Shown: positions 22,026-31,343 of the stretch, in pieces
How the letters are laid out: each line of letters opens with the position of its first letter
How positions within the stretch are numbered: position 1 is the first letter of the stretch
Source: Sedimentisphaerales bacterium
GTDB lineage: Bacteria > Planctomycetota > Phycisphaerae > Sedimentisphaerales > SG8-4
Direction: 5' to 3'
Assembly: GCA_016928975.1 (NCBI GenBank)
Contig: JAFGJR010000227.1
Span: 1 to 36,803, forward strand
Length of the DNA stretch: 36,803 nucleotides
Notes under the pieces: generated by a model
The model's database searches: none
What the model was told of the DNA's origin: nothing
What the model saw: only the letters and a program-made list of their open reading frames with translations
Program-made: the position numbers and the translations under genes

Positions 22026-24578
22026 ATGTTCCTATCGACTCGAAGCGTGATGATTCTTCTGGCCGTGCAGGCCATGACCGGCGCGCTGGGCGCTCAGGAG
22101 CCGGAATCGCTCATAGGAGTATTGGAGGCAGGGATTCCGCAATGGATGAAGGCCGAGCACGTTCCCGGCCTGTCCATGGTCCTGATCCGGGAGAGCCGCA
22201 TCGTCTGGAAAGGCGCGTTTGGGGTCCGCGCGGCGGGAGAGCCGGACCTGGTGGATGACGGGACGGTCTTCGAGGCCGCCTCGATGAGCAAACCCCTGTT
22301 TTCCTACGCGGTGCTGAAACTGGTGGAAGACGGTCGTTTCGATCTCGACCGCCCGTTGGATGACTGCCTTGCGGAGCCTTATCTGCCCGACCAGCCCCTG
22401 GCCAGACAAATCACGGCACGCATGGTCATGCTCCATCGGACCGGCCTGCCGAACTGGCGGGAAGGCGGCTGGCGAAAGGGCGGGCCTCTGCCGGTGTTGT
22501 ACGAGCCGGGCACGCGGTTCACCTACTCCGGCGAGGGGTTCCTATACCTCCAAACGGCGATCGAGCGCCTGACGGGACGAACCGTGGATGTCTGGATGGA
22601 AGAGTCTTTGCTGCGGCCGTTGAACATGACGCGCAGCAGCTATGTGTGGCGGGAGTCTCTGGCGGATGACTTCGCCGGCGGGCACGACAAAAACGGGAAT
22701 TTGAAGAAGTCGCGAGGCTTCTACGACCGCGGGAACGCGGCTTTCTCGCTGTACACGACCCCGACGGACTACGCGTTGTTCCTGATCGAGATGATGAAGC
22801 GCGACCGCTCGGCCGGCCATTCCGTGAAGGCTGAGACCATCGAGAAGATGACGACGTTGCAGACAAAGCCCGAGCAAGGCGACGAACACTCGCGCCGCTC
22901 CCTGGGCTGGGTGGTCGCCCCGGAGGAAGACGGCGGTTGGGTCTGTCACAGCGGCAGCAATGGAACGGGTTTTCGATGCCACGCACGCTTCAGCCTGAAG
23001 CGCCAGTCCGGCTGCGTCATCATGACCAATTCCGACAATGGGCGCAAGGTGTGCGAGTCCATTCTGGCCATGATCGACTCCTTGACTCCGGACGATCAGC
23101 CGCAGATGCGGACGGGAAAGGGGACCACCTGGGGAGCCATTCAGCGGACGATCAAGTACGACTATCGCGTCATGAATCCCACGTCCAAGCCCACGGACAA
23201 GATCGATGTCCTGATGCCTCTGCCGCTGGAGTCCCCGCGCCAGGAGATTCACTACCTCCATTTGTCCCAGCAGGGCAAACAACGGATCTTCATCGATGCG
23301 CACGGCCAGCGGCTGGCGCACTACTGCTTCGACGGTCTCGCAGCCGGTGCGTGGGTGGACCTGGGGTTCGCTGCCGGTGTCACCCTGCGAAATATGCGCT
23401 GGGACGCCCGGGGGCAATCGGCAGATTCCAATGCGCCCGTTCTCACGCCTCAACAGAGGGCGCGGTATCTGAGAACCGAGACGAACTACTCGATGGACGC
23501 CGAGATGATGCGCAAGGCCGCCGCCGATTTGACCCGCGACGCGACGACGGATTTCGACAAGCTGACCCGCATACACGACTATGTCATCGGCAAGATTCGC
23601 TACGTTCGCGACAACACGTGGGACCCTGCCGCCGTAGTTCTTGCCCGCGGCACCGGATCATGCAGCGAGTACAACTACGTGCTGTCCGGCTTGTGTCGTC
23701 TCGCGGGATTGCCGACACGGAGTGTGGGGGGCAGCACCAGCGGATTTCGCGACCTTCCCGCCAGCGATACGGTCTTCCATCGCTGGACGGAGGTTTTTCT
23801 ATCGGGGTACGGCTGGTTTCCCGCCGATTGTTCCCGGGACGCCAACCCGATCCGGGGCAAGAGGAGCCACTTCGGTCGTGTCTACACGGATGTTCTGGTC
23901 TGGTGCCAACAGGGGGGCGGCGAAGCGGATTCGCTCGGTTGGGAGTACCGGGCGAAACTCCGCATCTCGGGGGACGATCCGGGGCTCCGGGAGGATCATC
24001 GTACCCGCTGGTTCCCATTGCAGCCGCAAGAGCAAGTCGAGGCGGCGTATGCCTGGTTCCGGGACGGCGTGGGAATCCAACCGGGGGCGGATCTTCTGGA
24101 ATGTGCCTTACTGCACTGGGAGAATGCCACCGCGGAGAACCGCATGAAGATGATTCGTGCCCTGGCGGGGTCGGGCCGCAACGAATGTCTGCGGCGTGCG
24201 GCCACCTTGCCCGAGGCCGAGGGAATCCGCCAGACCATGGTGCGAGAGCTGTGCGACGGGCCGGAACTGGCCGATGCGGTTCTCGAGAGAAGCGCCCATC
24301 TTTTCCGCTTCCGCTCGTGGTTCAAGGACAACGAATCCAGTCTGGTCCCTGCGGGGGACGGGCGATTCAAGCTGACCAAGAAAGCGGAGAAGGCCGAGGT
24401 GCCTGTCACGACAGCCTCCTCGTCCGAGATCTGGATGTATCTTGCCGCTGAGTTAGTGAGCCGGCTGGTCGAGTCCGTGGAACTGACCGGGGGCAAGGAA
24501 GAGACAGAAGAGGTCCTCAAGCGGTTGTGTAGCTTCAGGAGCGGTTCACAGGAGTCCGTCGGTAGACGCCGGCGATGA
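22026..24578 (+). CDS. secreted serine hydrolase (beta-lactamase/PBP-like) fused to transglutaminase-like domain
   Basis: The product of 850 residues starts MFLSTRSVM, with a signal peptide (about 1-23, 'ALGAQE' cleavage). The start at 22026 follows GGAAGG; ATG 21999 is an alternative. Domain 1 (about 25-365) is a class-C beta-lactamase/PBP4-like hydrolase: S86-x-x-K89 ('SMSK'), Tyr167 ('TYSGEG'), and H-S-G (308-310, 'HSGSNGTG'). Domain 2 (about 505-605) is a transglutaminase-like fold: Cys546 ('GTGSCSEYNYVL'), His585 ('FHRWTEVF'), Asp601 ('PADCS'). The fusion suggests an exported enzyme acting on peptides or cell-wall material in two ways. All six catalytic residues are present. The C-terminal third is helical. 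Confidence 0.85.
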   Translation: MFLSTRSVMILLAVQAMTGALGAQEPESLIGVLEAGIPQWMKAEHVPGLSMVLIRESRIVWKGAFGVRAAGEPDLVDDGTVFEAASMSKPLFSYAVLKLVEDGRFDLDRPLDDCLAEPYLPDQPLARQITARMVMLHRTGLPNWREGGWRKGGPLPVLYEPGTRFTYSGEGFLYLQTAIERLTGRTVDVWMEESLLRPLNMTRSSYVWRESLADDFAGGHDKNGNLKKSRGFYDRGNAAFSLYTTPTDYALFLIEMMKRDRSAGHSVKAETIEKMTTLQTKPEQGDEHSRRSLGWVVAPEEDGGWVCHSGSNGTGFRCHARFSLKRQSGCVIMTNSDNGRKVCESILAMIDSLTPDDQPQMRTGKGTTWGAIQRTIKYDYRVMNPTSKPTDKIDVLMPLPLESPRQEIHYLHLSQQGKQRIFIDAHGQRLAHYCFDGLAAGAWVDLGFAAGVTLRNMRWDARGQSADSNAPVLTPQQRARYLRTETNYSMDAEMMRKAAADLTRDATTDFDKLTRIHDYVIGKIRYVRDNTWDPAAVVLARGTGSCSEYNYVLSGLCRLAGLPTRSVGGSTSGFRDLPASDTVFHRWTEVFLSGYGWFPADCSRDANPIRGKRSHFGRVYTDVLVWCQQGGGEADSLGWEYRAKLRISGDDPGLREDHRTRWFPLQPQEQVEAAYAWFRDGVGIQPGADLLECALLHWENATAENRMKMIRALAGSGRNECLRRAATLPEAEGIRQTMVRELCDGPELADAVLERSAHLFRFRSWFKDNESSLVPAGDGRFKLTKKAEKAEVPVTTASSSEIWMYLAAELVSRLVESVELTGGKEETEEVLKRLCSFRSGSQESVGRRRR

Positions 24579-25148
24579 CCTGCGTTGGCGTCCCGGCCTG
24601 ACACCCGCCGATTATGCGCGCGCAGTGTTCCCGGCCCATCTTGCACGGCGGGATAGTGCGGCGATGTGGGCGCTCCAGTCGGAGATCTGCCTGGTTCCTA
24701 TAAAACTCCCGATTTCTGCAACGGATTCAGGCCGACATTGTGGTACAATGATCTGCGTATCGCCCTGCCGGCGCGACAGGGGTCATTTCTGCCCTCGGGC
24801 ACGCCTGGCTTGTCGTTGCCGGCACAGAGTCGCTGGAAGATCGGTGGAGCGCCGGCGAGGACGTCCGACGAGCAACACAACGCTATATCTTGGAAAGGGC
24901 GGGACCATGACACGGTTGATCGAAGTTGCCACCGTTGTGCGTCTGTTGAATTCTCTCGTCTCGGCCCAGACAGTCTGTTTTGCCGATCCGGACCCCAAAG
25001 CCCCCCGGTAGCTCTTGCGCCAAGTGCCTACCCGACAAAAATTTACCGATAGATTCCGGAAATATCCAGGATTTCGCGCAAGATCCGGAATTTTTCCTGA
25101 ATTTACTGGGGAAATGGCAATAGAAACCTGCTTTGGAAGGGTAGAACG
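24579..25148. other. 570-base intergenic region
   Basis: No secure gene. An extended -10-like TGGTACAAT (about 24741-24749) lies in the middle with no good -35. A 34-codon frame lies at 24907-25011 (separate entry). The end (25050-25105) has repeated TTCCGGAA/ATCCGGAAT-type words. The real ribosome site for the next gene (GGAAGGG) starts at about 25135. Confidence 0.5.
24907..25011 (+). CDS. possible 34-residue exported peptide or remnant
   Basis: A short frame starts at ATG 24907, after a purine-rich GGAAAGGGCGGG site. The product (34 residues, starting MTRLIEVATVV) has a hydrophobic middle, ends 'VCFADPDPKAPR' and looks like a signal-peptide-like opening with no mature protein. It may be the front of a decayed gene. 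Evidence is weak. Confidence 0.25.
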   Translation: MTRLIEVATVVRLLNSLVSAQTVCFADPDPKAPR

Positions 25149-28100
25149 ATGGGAAAGACCACGAATCTGCCATGGATGTGTGTGCTGGTGTTAGCCTTGG
25201 CGTGCACTGCCTCGGGCGACGAGTCGATTTCCCGCTGGTGGTTCGGGACACTGGACATTCCCGGTCACGGCGGGGAGGTGACGCAGTACCTGGAATTCAG
25301 CGGCGCCCCGGCCAACGCGTACGTGACGACCGTTAACTTCTGGGTGGTGGTAGATGACCAGGGCAACGAGGGGAACTTCTGGTGCAGCGACTATGAGATC
25401 TACGTCGGCAACGACACGCGTGGGGCCTGGTATCGGTGTCTCTGGAACCACGAGGGCGGCAAGACTGACGGCGGAGCTGACGACGACTCGCCCGACGACA
25501 GTGACATCTCCCTTTTGTGCGTCGAACTGAACACAGAGTTCGACGGCGACGCGGTCAACCAGAAATGGTACGTGGCCGTCCGCGACAACAGGATCCACGG
25601 CTCCATGGCCCTTGGCCTCGGCCGGCTGACACGTTTTGAAGTGCAGATATTGTATCACGTCCCCAAACCCGATCTCACATTTGCGGGTGCTCATAGTGTT
25701 TCTCCAAGCACTGTGGTCGCCGGCGAGCCCGGGCAGACCCTTGAGCTACGCTGTAATATCGACAACAGCGGAGACGGGGATGCCGGACCGTTCAAACTGA
25801 GCGTGTACCTGTATGATTCTACACCTCCCAATCCGGAGTATCATCTCTGTGATGAGATGTACGATGGCGTGGCCGCAGGCCGGGCACAAGAGCGCGGGTT
25901 CTCGTGCGTCTTTCCGGTGGCTGTTCCGCCTGGTGAGTACTGGGTCTCATGGAGGATTGACCCTGACAACAACATTGACGAGAGCGATGAGATCAACAAT
26001 CGCGGGGAGACTTACCCCTTCAGAGTACTCGTGCGGGTTCCCAATGTCGTTGGCATGAGCGAATCCCAGGCGGTCTCCGCGATCACCTCGGCCGAGTTGT
26101 CTGTGGAGCGGGGGTACCGGTGCATGAATGATGTGGCGGCGGGAACGGTGGGCAGCCAGTATCCGGAGGCGGGCTGGGTGGTCGCCCCCGGCTGGCCGGT
26201 GGGCCTGGATATCTCTTCCGGGCCATGCCTGAGCCACATTCCCAATGTTGTCGGCATGAACGAATCCGAGGCGGTCTCTGCGATCACCTCGGCCGGGTTC
26301 GTGGTGGGGACGAAGTGGTACACAGAGAGCGACACGGTACCCGCACGATCGGTGGTCAGCCAGGAGCCGGCGGCGGGGAGTCAAGCGCTTTACGGTTCTG
26401 CGATCGAACTGACCATATCCACCGGTCCAGCGACATCGCCGAAGATTGCAGTTCCCAATGTCGTGGGGATGACGCAGGCGGCCGCTCAGTCAACGATTAC
26501 GTCTGCCGGGCTCGTCGTCGGGACTGTCAGCAGTGCGCCGAGTGATACAGCCACGCCGGGAGAAGTCCTCAGCCAGAACCCAACGGCAGGGACGTTCGTC
26601 CCACAGGGCTCGGCGGTCGATCTGGTGGTCTGTGCCGATGCACCGCCCGTGGGGCCGGCCCCGGGCGCGGCCGTTGCGCAGTGGAAGCTGGACGAGACCA
26701 GCGGCAGCATCGCCCACGACAGCACGGGCAGATACGACGGCATCCTGCGAGGCAATCCCCTGTGGCTTCCCGACGGCGGCACGATCGGCGGGGCTCTGGA
26801 CTTCGACGGGCTCGACGACTACGTCGAGATCGGCGATCACGCCGATTTCGACCTGACCGAGCAGATCAGTGTGGCAGCGTGGATCCGAGTGGGCGCCTTT
26901 GACAAGCCCTGGCAGGCCATTGTGGGAAAAGGCGACAGCGCGTGGCGGATACAGCGGGACAACTTGAGGAATGCAATAGAGTTCGCGTGCACGGGCGTGG
27001 CCGTTCAGGGCGCGATGCACCAAATCTTCGGTGATGTGAGCGTCAACGACGGGCAGTGGCATCACGTCGCCGGCGTCTACGACGGTAGCAAGATGTCTCT
27101 CTATGTGGACGGCGTGCTGGACACATCCTCGCCGGCCTCGGGTGCGATTGCCACGAATAGCTACGCGGTCACCATCGGGGAGAACAGCGAGCCCCGCGGC
27201 CGCTACTGGGCCGGCCAAATCGACGACGTTCGTGTGTACGAGTCGGCGTTGAGTGAGAGCGACATCCAGGCGGTCATGGCGGGGGCGGCCGCACAGCCAG
27301 CGTCCGGCGGGCCGACGGCGGGTCCCGTGGCGCACTGGAAGCTGGATGAAACGGAAGGCCCGATCGCCCTCGATAGTGCCGGCAACAACGATGGTGTCCT
27401 CTACGGCAACCCGGTGTGGCTGCCGGATGGTGGGATGATCGACGGCGCTCTGGAATTCGATGGCATGGATGACTACGCCAATTGCGGCAACGACCCTGTA
27501 TTCGATATCACCGACCGGATCACGCTGACAACCTGGATCAAGGTCGGCCTCTTCGACACGGCTTGGCAAGCCATCGTGACCAAGGGCGACAGCGCCTGGC
27601 GGATTCAGCGCTCAGGTTACTACAACGGGATCGAGTTTGCTTGTACGGGTCTGTCGGTTCCGGGAACCCCGCATGGCCATGTTCTCGGCCAGGTCAACGT
27701 CAACGACGGCCAGTGGCACCATCTGGCCGGCGTTTACGACGGTAGCGGACTCTATCTCTACGTAGATGGCCTGCTCGACGTCGTTGCTCCCGCCTCCGGG
27801 AGCATTGCCACCAACGCCTTCGACGTCTGTATTGCTGACAACGCCCAAGCGCCGGGATGTCACTGGAACGGGTTGATCGACGACGTCCGGGTCTATGACC
27901 AAGCCCTTTCCCAGACGCAGATCAAAGCCGTCATGGTCAGCGGTATGGCCGAGCCGACGAACGGCGGGCCGGGAACGACAGGTCTTGTGGCGCACTGGGC
28001 GTTTGATGAGTCGGCAGGCCGCGTTGCCTTGGACAGCGTGGGCGAGTGCGATGGTTTCTTGATAGGAGGCCCTCTGTGGCAGGCGGATGCGGGAAAGGTC

Positions 28101-28568
28101 GGCGGGGCTCTCGACTTCGACGGGTCCAATGATGTGGTGGTGACGGACTTTGTATTGAACCCGGCGGACGGGCCGTTGAGCGTCTTTGCGTGGATCAGGG
28201 GCGGCGGGCCGGGTCAGGTGGTCCTCTCTCAGGACGGCAGCCAGGGCGGGCTGGACTGGCTGGCTGCGGACCCGTCGGGTCGGCTCGTGACGCGTCTGGG
28301 GGGCGCGGGTACCGGCCGGTTCGGTGCGAGCTTGTCGTCAACGACGGTCGTCGCCGACGGTCGCTGGCACGAGGTCGGTTTTGCATCGGACGGCACCAAG
28401 AGGACCCTGTACGTCGACGGAGTCGCCGTCGCGAGCGACACGCAGCCTGCGTTGAGCGGCTCGACGGGCGGTCTGAACATCGGCGCCGGCAAGGACCTCG
28501 ACGCCGGCACATACTGGTCCGGCCTGATCGACGACGTGCGCATCTACGATCAGGCAGTGCAGCCGTAG
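25149..28568 (+). CDS. secreted protein with CARDB, three PASTA and three LamG domains
   Basis: The 1139-residue product starts after GGAAGGG. Order: signal peptide (1-23), a beta-rich N-terminal domain (24-175), and a CARDB-type adhesion domain (about 176-295, ending in 'DEINNRGETYPF'). Three PASTA repeats follow, starting near 296, 363 and 432 ('VPNVVGMSES', 'IPNVVGMNES', 'VPNVVGMTQ'). Three LamG/concanavalin domains then start near 509, 726 and 946 ('VAQWKLDETSG', 'VAHWKLDETEG', 'VAHWAFDESAG'), each with 'NDGQWHHVAGVYDG'-type calcium/glycan edge motifs. PASTA usually sits outside Ser/Thr kinases or PBPs; here it is a linker in a secreted glycan-binding protein. No enzyme domain is seen. 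Probably polysaccharide binding or adhesion. Confidence 0.88.
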   Translation: MGKTTNLPWMCVLVLALACTASGDESISRWWFGTLDIPGHGGEVTQYLEFSGAPANAYVTTVNFWVVVDDQGNEGNFWCSDYEIYVGNDTRGAWYRCLWNHEGGKTDGGADDDSPDDSDISLLCVELNTEFDGDAVNQKWYVAVRDNRIHGSMALGLGRLTRFEVQILYHVPKPDLTFAGAHSVSPSTVVAGEPGQTLELRCNIDNSGDGDAGPFKLSVYLYDSTPPNPEYHLCDEMYDGVAAGRAQERGFSCVFPVAVPPGEYWVSWRIDPDNNIDESDEINNRGETYPFRVLVRVPNVVGMSESQAVSAITSAELSVERGYRCMNDVAAGTVGSQYPEAGWVVAPGWPVGLDISSGPCLSHIPNVVGMNESEAVSAITSAGFVVGTKWYTESDTVPARSVVSQEPAAGSQALYGSAIELTISTGPATSPKIAVPNVVGMTQAAAQSTITSAGLVVGTVSSAPSDTATPGEVLSQNPTAGTFVPQGSAVDLVVCADAPPVGPAPGAAVAQWKLDETSGSIAHDSTGRYDGILRGNPLWLPDGGTIGGALDFDGLDDYVEIGDHADFDLTEQISVAAWIRVGAFDKPWQAIVGKGDSAWRIQRDNLRNAIEFACTGVAVQGAMHQIFGDVSVNDGQWHHVAGVYDGSKMSLYVDGVLDTSSPASGAIATNSYAVTIGENSEPRGRYWAGQIDDVRVYESALSESDIQAVMAGAAAQPASGGPTAGPVAHWKLDETEGPIALDSAGNNDGVLYGNPVWLPDGGMIDGALEFDGMDDYANCGNDPVFDITDRITLTTWIKVGLFDTAWQAIVTKGDSAWRIQRSGYYNGIEFACTGLSVPGTPHGHVLGQVNVNDGQWHHLAGVYDGSGLYLYVDGLLDVVAPASGSIATNAFDVCIADNAQAPGCHWNGLIDDVRVYDQALSQTQIKAVMVSGMAEPTNGGPGTTGLVAHWAFDESAGRVALDSVGECDGFLIGGPLWQADAGKVGGALDFDGSNDVVVTDFVLNPADGPLSVFAWIRGGGPGQVVLSQDGSQGGLDWLAADPSGRLVTRLGGAGTGRFGASLSSTTVVADGRWHEVGFASDGTKRTLYVDGVAVASDTQPALSGSTGGLNIGAGKDLDAGTYWSGLIDDVRIYDQAVQP

Positions 28569-28681
28569 GAGTCCTCTTGCATCTGGCAGACAAGCGGCAA
28601 TGGGGCGCTGGTCGACATCCAATCGCAGACTCAAACGCCGTGACTATCGCTGGCTGTCTTTAACCCACCGACGCGGACGAA

Positions 28682-28709
28682 GTAGAGACGCAAAATCTTG
28701 CGTCTCTAC
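28682..28709. repeat. REP-like perfect palindrome, probable bidirectional terminator
   Basis: GTAGAGACGCAA (28682-28693) is followed by AATC and the exact complement TTGCGTCTCTAC (28698-28709). It sits between the convergent CARDB-PASTA-LamG and glycosyltransferase genes. A closely similar GTAGAGACG...CGTCTCTAC repeat occurs in many bacterial genomes (for example cyanobacteria), which I recall but cannot check here. Confidence 0.75.
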
Positions 28710-28715
28710 CGGGGG

Positions 28716-29927
28716 TCAACCGCCTATGACCACGGTTTGTGTGGGGCCGTTGAGCCTGTAGCGGATTCCTCGCCAGCGAATGGTTCGGCCGACGGCGGAC
28801 GAGAGGATAAAGACAAACAGCAGAACTGACCAGAACCAGCAGCCAAGGACATCGGCGGCCGCCGCCCACCAGAGTTGCGGGCTGTATTTGCTCAGGATCT
28901 GCACTGCCAGCAACTGGCGCAGGACGGCGCGAGCAACCTGCCCTGCAAAGAAGACCGCCGGGACGGCAGCATACAGAGGCGTATGCTCGGCGTGAGTCGC
29001 GGCGGCATAAGCGGCCAGCGCGAGGCCGCCCCAGAAACCCACGATGGAGCCGAGGTTGGCGAAGAAGCCACCCCACCACGCCGCGGGCACGTACACCCGC
29101 GCGATCAGAAACTGCCGACGGGCGAACTCGTATAGCCGCGACCACGTCACCTGGTCAAAGGACGGGACGATGCACTCCGGCACGAAGATGATCTTCATGC
29201 GGGCTTTCTTTACGGCATGGCTGAGCGAAAGGTCGTCGCTCAGCGTGTTCCTCCAGAGCTGTTCTACGTTGAGCTGATGGAAATCGTCCACCCGGATGGC
29301 CATGGAGCCGCCCCAGGCGAGGTTGAGGGGGCTGTTGCCGAGCAGTTGGGCGATCCCGGCGTTGATGGCCGACATCGCGAGACTTGCCAGGTTGTTCTGC
29401 GTGGGGATGAACCAGCGATACCCGGTGGTCAGCCCCCGTCCCGGTTGGCGGAGAGGCCAGACCAGGTGGGACAGCCAACCCTCGTGCGCGCAGACGTCAG
29501 AATCGGCGAAGGCAAGAACCTCTGTGTCGTCAGGGATGCGGCCCACCGCATAGAGGAGATTGTGAATCTTCTGGCTGCATGAGGCCGACGGGCCAGCCAC
29601 AAGGACTTGGATATCGGACGCTTTTGAGTCGCGCCCTGCCGCCTCCTTCATCTCGCAGAGTCTCGCATAGGCGTCGTCGGTCTCCTCCGCCACCACGAAG
29701 AACAATCGATAGTCGCCATAGTCCTGTTTTAGGAACGAGGCAATGTTGGCCTGGAACGGCCCGTCCAGGCCTTTGCAGGGGACGATCAGCGCAACCCGGA
29801 GTCCGGGCGTCGGCTGCCGTGTCCGTCCACACTTGGACAGGGCGTACCGGTAATTGCGTGCGACGTGGTACACCACGAGTAGTTGCGCCAGGATCGCCGC
29901 CCAGGCTATGTAGTAATACCACTCCAT
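28716..29927 (-). CDS. membrane glycosyltransferase family 2, ceramide-glucosyltransferase-like (HpnI type)
   Basis: The product of about 403 residues starts MEWYYYIAWAAIL; the TTG at 29966 is an alternative. A membrane segment (about 5-23) is followed by a GT2 catalytic domain: 'ALIVPCKG', a first acidic site 'EETDD', 'AFADSDV' (the DxD-like metal site), the acceptor motif 'GGSMAIR' and 'DDLSLS'. The '(R/Q)xxRQ' site is 'FARRQFLIARVY'. Three to four membrane segments close the protein. Order and motifs match ceramide glucosyltransferase / HpnI-like proteins (PF13506). Likely transfers a sugar to a lipid acceptor. No hopanoid or sphingolipid genes are adjacent. Confidence 0.8.
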   Translation of the reverse strand: MEWYYYIAWAAILAQLLVVYHVARNYRYALSKCGRTRQPTPGLRVALIVPCKGLDGPFQANIASFLKQDYGDYRLFFVVAEETDDAYARLCEMKEAAGRDSKASDIQVLVAGPSASCSQKIHNLLYAVGRIPDDTEVLAFADSDVCAHEGWLSHLVWPLRQPGRGLTTGYRWFIPTQNNLASLAMSAINAGIAQLLGNSPLNLAWGGSMAIRVDDFHQLNVEQLWRNTLSDDLSLSHAVKKARMKIIFVPECIVPSFDQVTWSRLYEFARRQFLIARVYVPAAWWGGFFANLGSIVGFWGGLALAAYAAATHAEHTPLYAAVPAVFFAGQVARAVLRQLLAVQILSKYSPQLWWAAAADVLGCWFWSVLLFVFILSSAVGRTIRWRGIRYRLNGPTQTVVIGG

Positions 29928-30194
29928 ATTGAGATCAACCGTTTCCAGACCGCAACGGATCTTCAACCTGCCCCACGTTCCCGTGTTGCAGGGCTCCCGC
30001 TACCATATGCCAATTCACGCCAAAAAGCCAGCCCTTTCGCGTGCACAATCAACGCTGATGGCAGTGCTTTGCAGGACAGGCTTGCGCCGCCGTGGGTCTG
30101 CTTGGTGTCTCTGACGACGCAGCAGCAATTCAAGATGACGTTGCGCAGGCGCCCACAATGGCCGCCCTACGCAAACGGCACGGGAGGCGAAGCA

Positions 30195-31319
30195 CTACTC
30201 GGATCGTTCCTTTGCACCGTGCTGGCGAAGCAGGGCCTTGATCTCCTTGTTCTTGGCCGCTCGCAGAGTCGTTCTCTTCTCGGGTCCGAGTATGCCTGTG
30301 TACCGACCTTCCGCGTTGACATCCGCGCCGTGGTCAATCAGCAACCTGACGATTTCGATGTCCGCAGAAGACGATGCGGCAGCAACGTGGAGGAGGGGCC
30401 GCTCAGGATCGTCGTCGTCCCAGGTCGCATTGGGATTTGCGCCGTGCTCCAGAAACAGTCTAACCAGATCCCTGTTCTGGTACTGTACGGCCATCCAGAG
30501 TGGAGTTCGAGTCTTGCCGTAGGACATTTGGTAACGTGTCTGATTAGGATCAGTCACCCAGAACTCACGGATGACTATCCCCGGTCGGTCAACACCAGCG
30601 CCTTTCTCCACGAGCAGACGTATTGCCTGTTCGGCGCGCCGGTGAACATCCTCGAGTGTCGTCTCCCTTGGGTTCCAGCTCGCCTCAAAGAGCTGGGCAC
30701 ACGCCATCCGCAGGGGCGTGCCGTAGGGCGACAGAGCATTGACGTTCGCGCCATGCTCGATCAGGACTCGCATGACTTCAGGGTACGGCCCCCTGGCTGC
30801 CAGGTTCAGTGGCGTTGCCCCTATCGACTTGAAATGGATACCGGCCAATGTGGCCCCCTCGGGCGCCACAACATAAGGAAGCAAACCTGTTTCTATAACG
30901 CCGATGTTCCGGACTCTGATCCATTCCGAGCGTTCGCGCCAGTATGCCTCAACCGCGGCATTTCTGACGTTGACATATGCCCCTGCCTTCAACAGCAATT
31001 CCACGCAGGGCTTGCTGCCTCTGAGGGCGGCAAGGTGCAAGGGGCTGTTAAGCACTCCACTCTCCGCATTGATGTCGGCGCCTTTGCCTAAAAGCAGAGC
31101 TACACACTCCGCGTTGCCCTTCCAGGCGGCCAGGTGAAGCGGGGTCAGGCCCTCGGCATCTCTCTTATCGACGTTGGCTCCCTGTTCCAGGAGACTTCGC
31201 ACTTTCCCCACGTCGCCTCTGCGTATGGCGTCGTGCAAGGGCGAACACCCCGCGATCCCGAGGACCGCTGCCAAACAGATACCCGTAATCGTCATTCTCC
31301 GAGCAGCCAGTGTCAACAT
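30195..31319 (-). CDS. ankyrin-repeat lipoprotein
   Basis: The 374-residue product starts MLTLAARRMTITG after GGAG, with a lipobox 'GIAGC' (about 21-25) and no other membrane segment. Ankyrin-type repeats follow, such as 'SPLHDAIRRGDVGKVRSLLEQGA', 'TPLHLAAWKGNAECVALLLGKGA', 'SPLHLAALRGSKPCVELLLKAGA', and later ones to about residue 340. Two longer inserts (about 125-165 and 225-260) break the regular 33-residue period. Outer-membrane or periplasmic protein-protein binding is likely. It ends downstream of, and on the same strand as, the PD40 protein, about 25 bases apart, so the two may be one operon. Confidence 0.85.
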   Translation of the reverse strand: MLTLAARRMTITGICLAAVLGIAGCSPLHDAIRRGDVGKVRSLLEQGANVDKRDAEGLTPLHLAAWKGNAECVALLLGKGADINAESGVLNSPLHLAALRGSKPCVELLLKAGAYVNVRNAAVEAYWRERSEWIRVRNIGVIETGLLPYVVAPEGATLAGIHFKSIGATPLNLAARGPYPEVMRVLIEHGANVNALSPYGTPLRMACAQLFEASWNPRETTLEDVHRRAEQAIRLLVEKGAGVDRPGIVIREFWVTDPNQTRYQMSYGKTRTPLWMAVQYQNRDLVRLFLEHGANPNATWDDDDPERPLLHVAAASSSADIEIVRLLIDHGADVNAEGRYTGILGPEKRTTLRAAKNKEIKALLRQHGAKERSE

Positions 31320-31343
31320 GATTCACTTCTCCTGTTTCTCCGC

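Noticed and set aside
22937..24451. 504-codon open frame on the plus strand, other frame
   Set aside because: Overlaps the hydrolase/transglutaminase gene, whose catalytic motifs are clear in the main frame.
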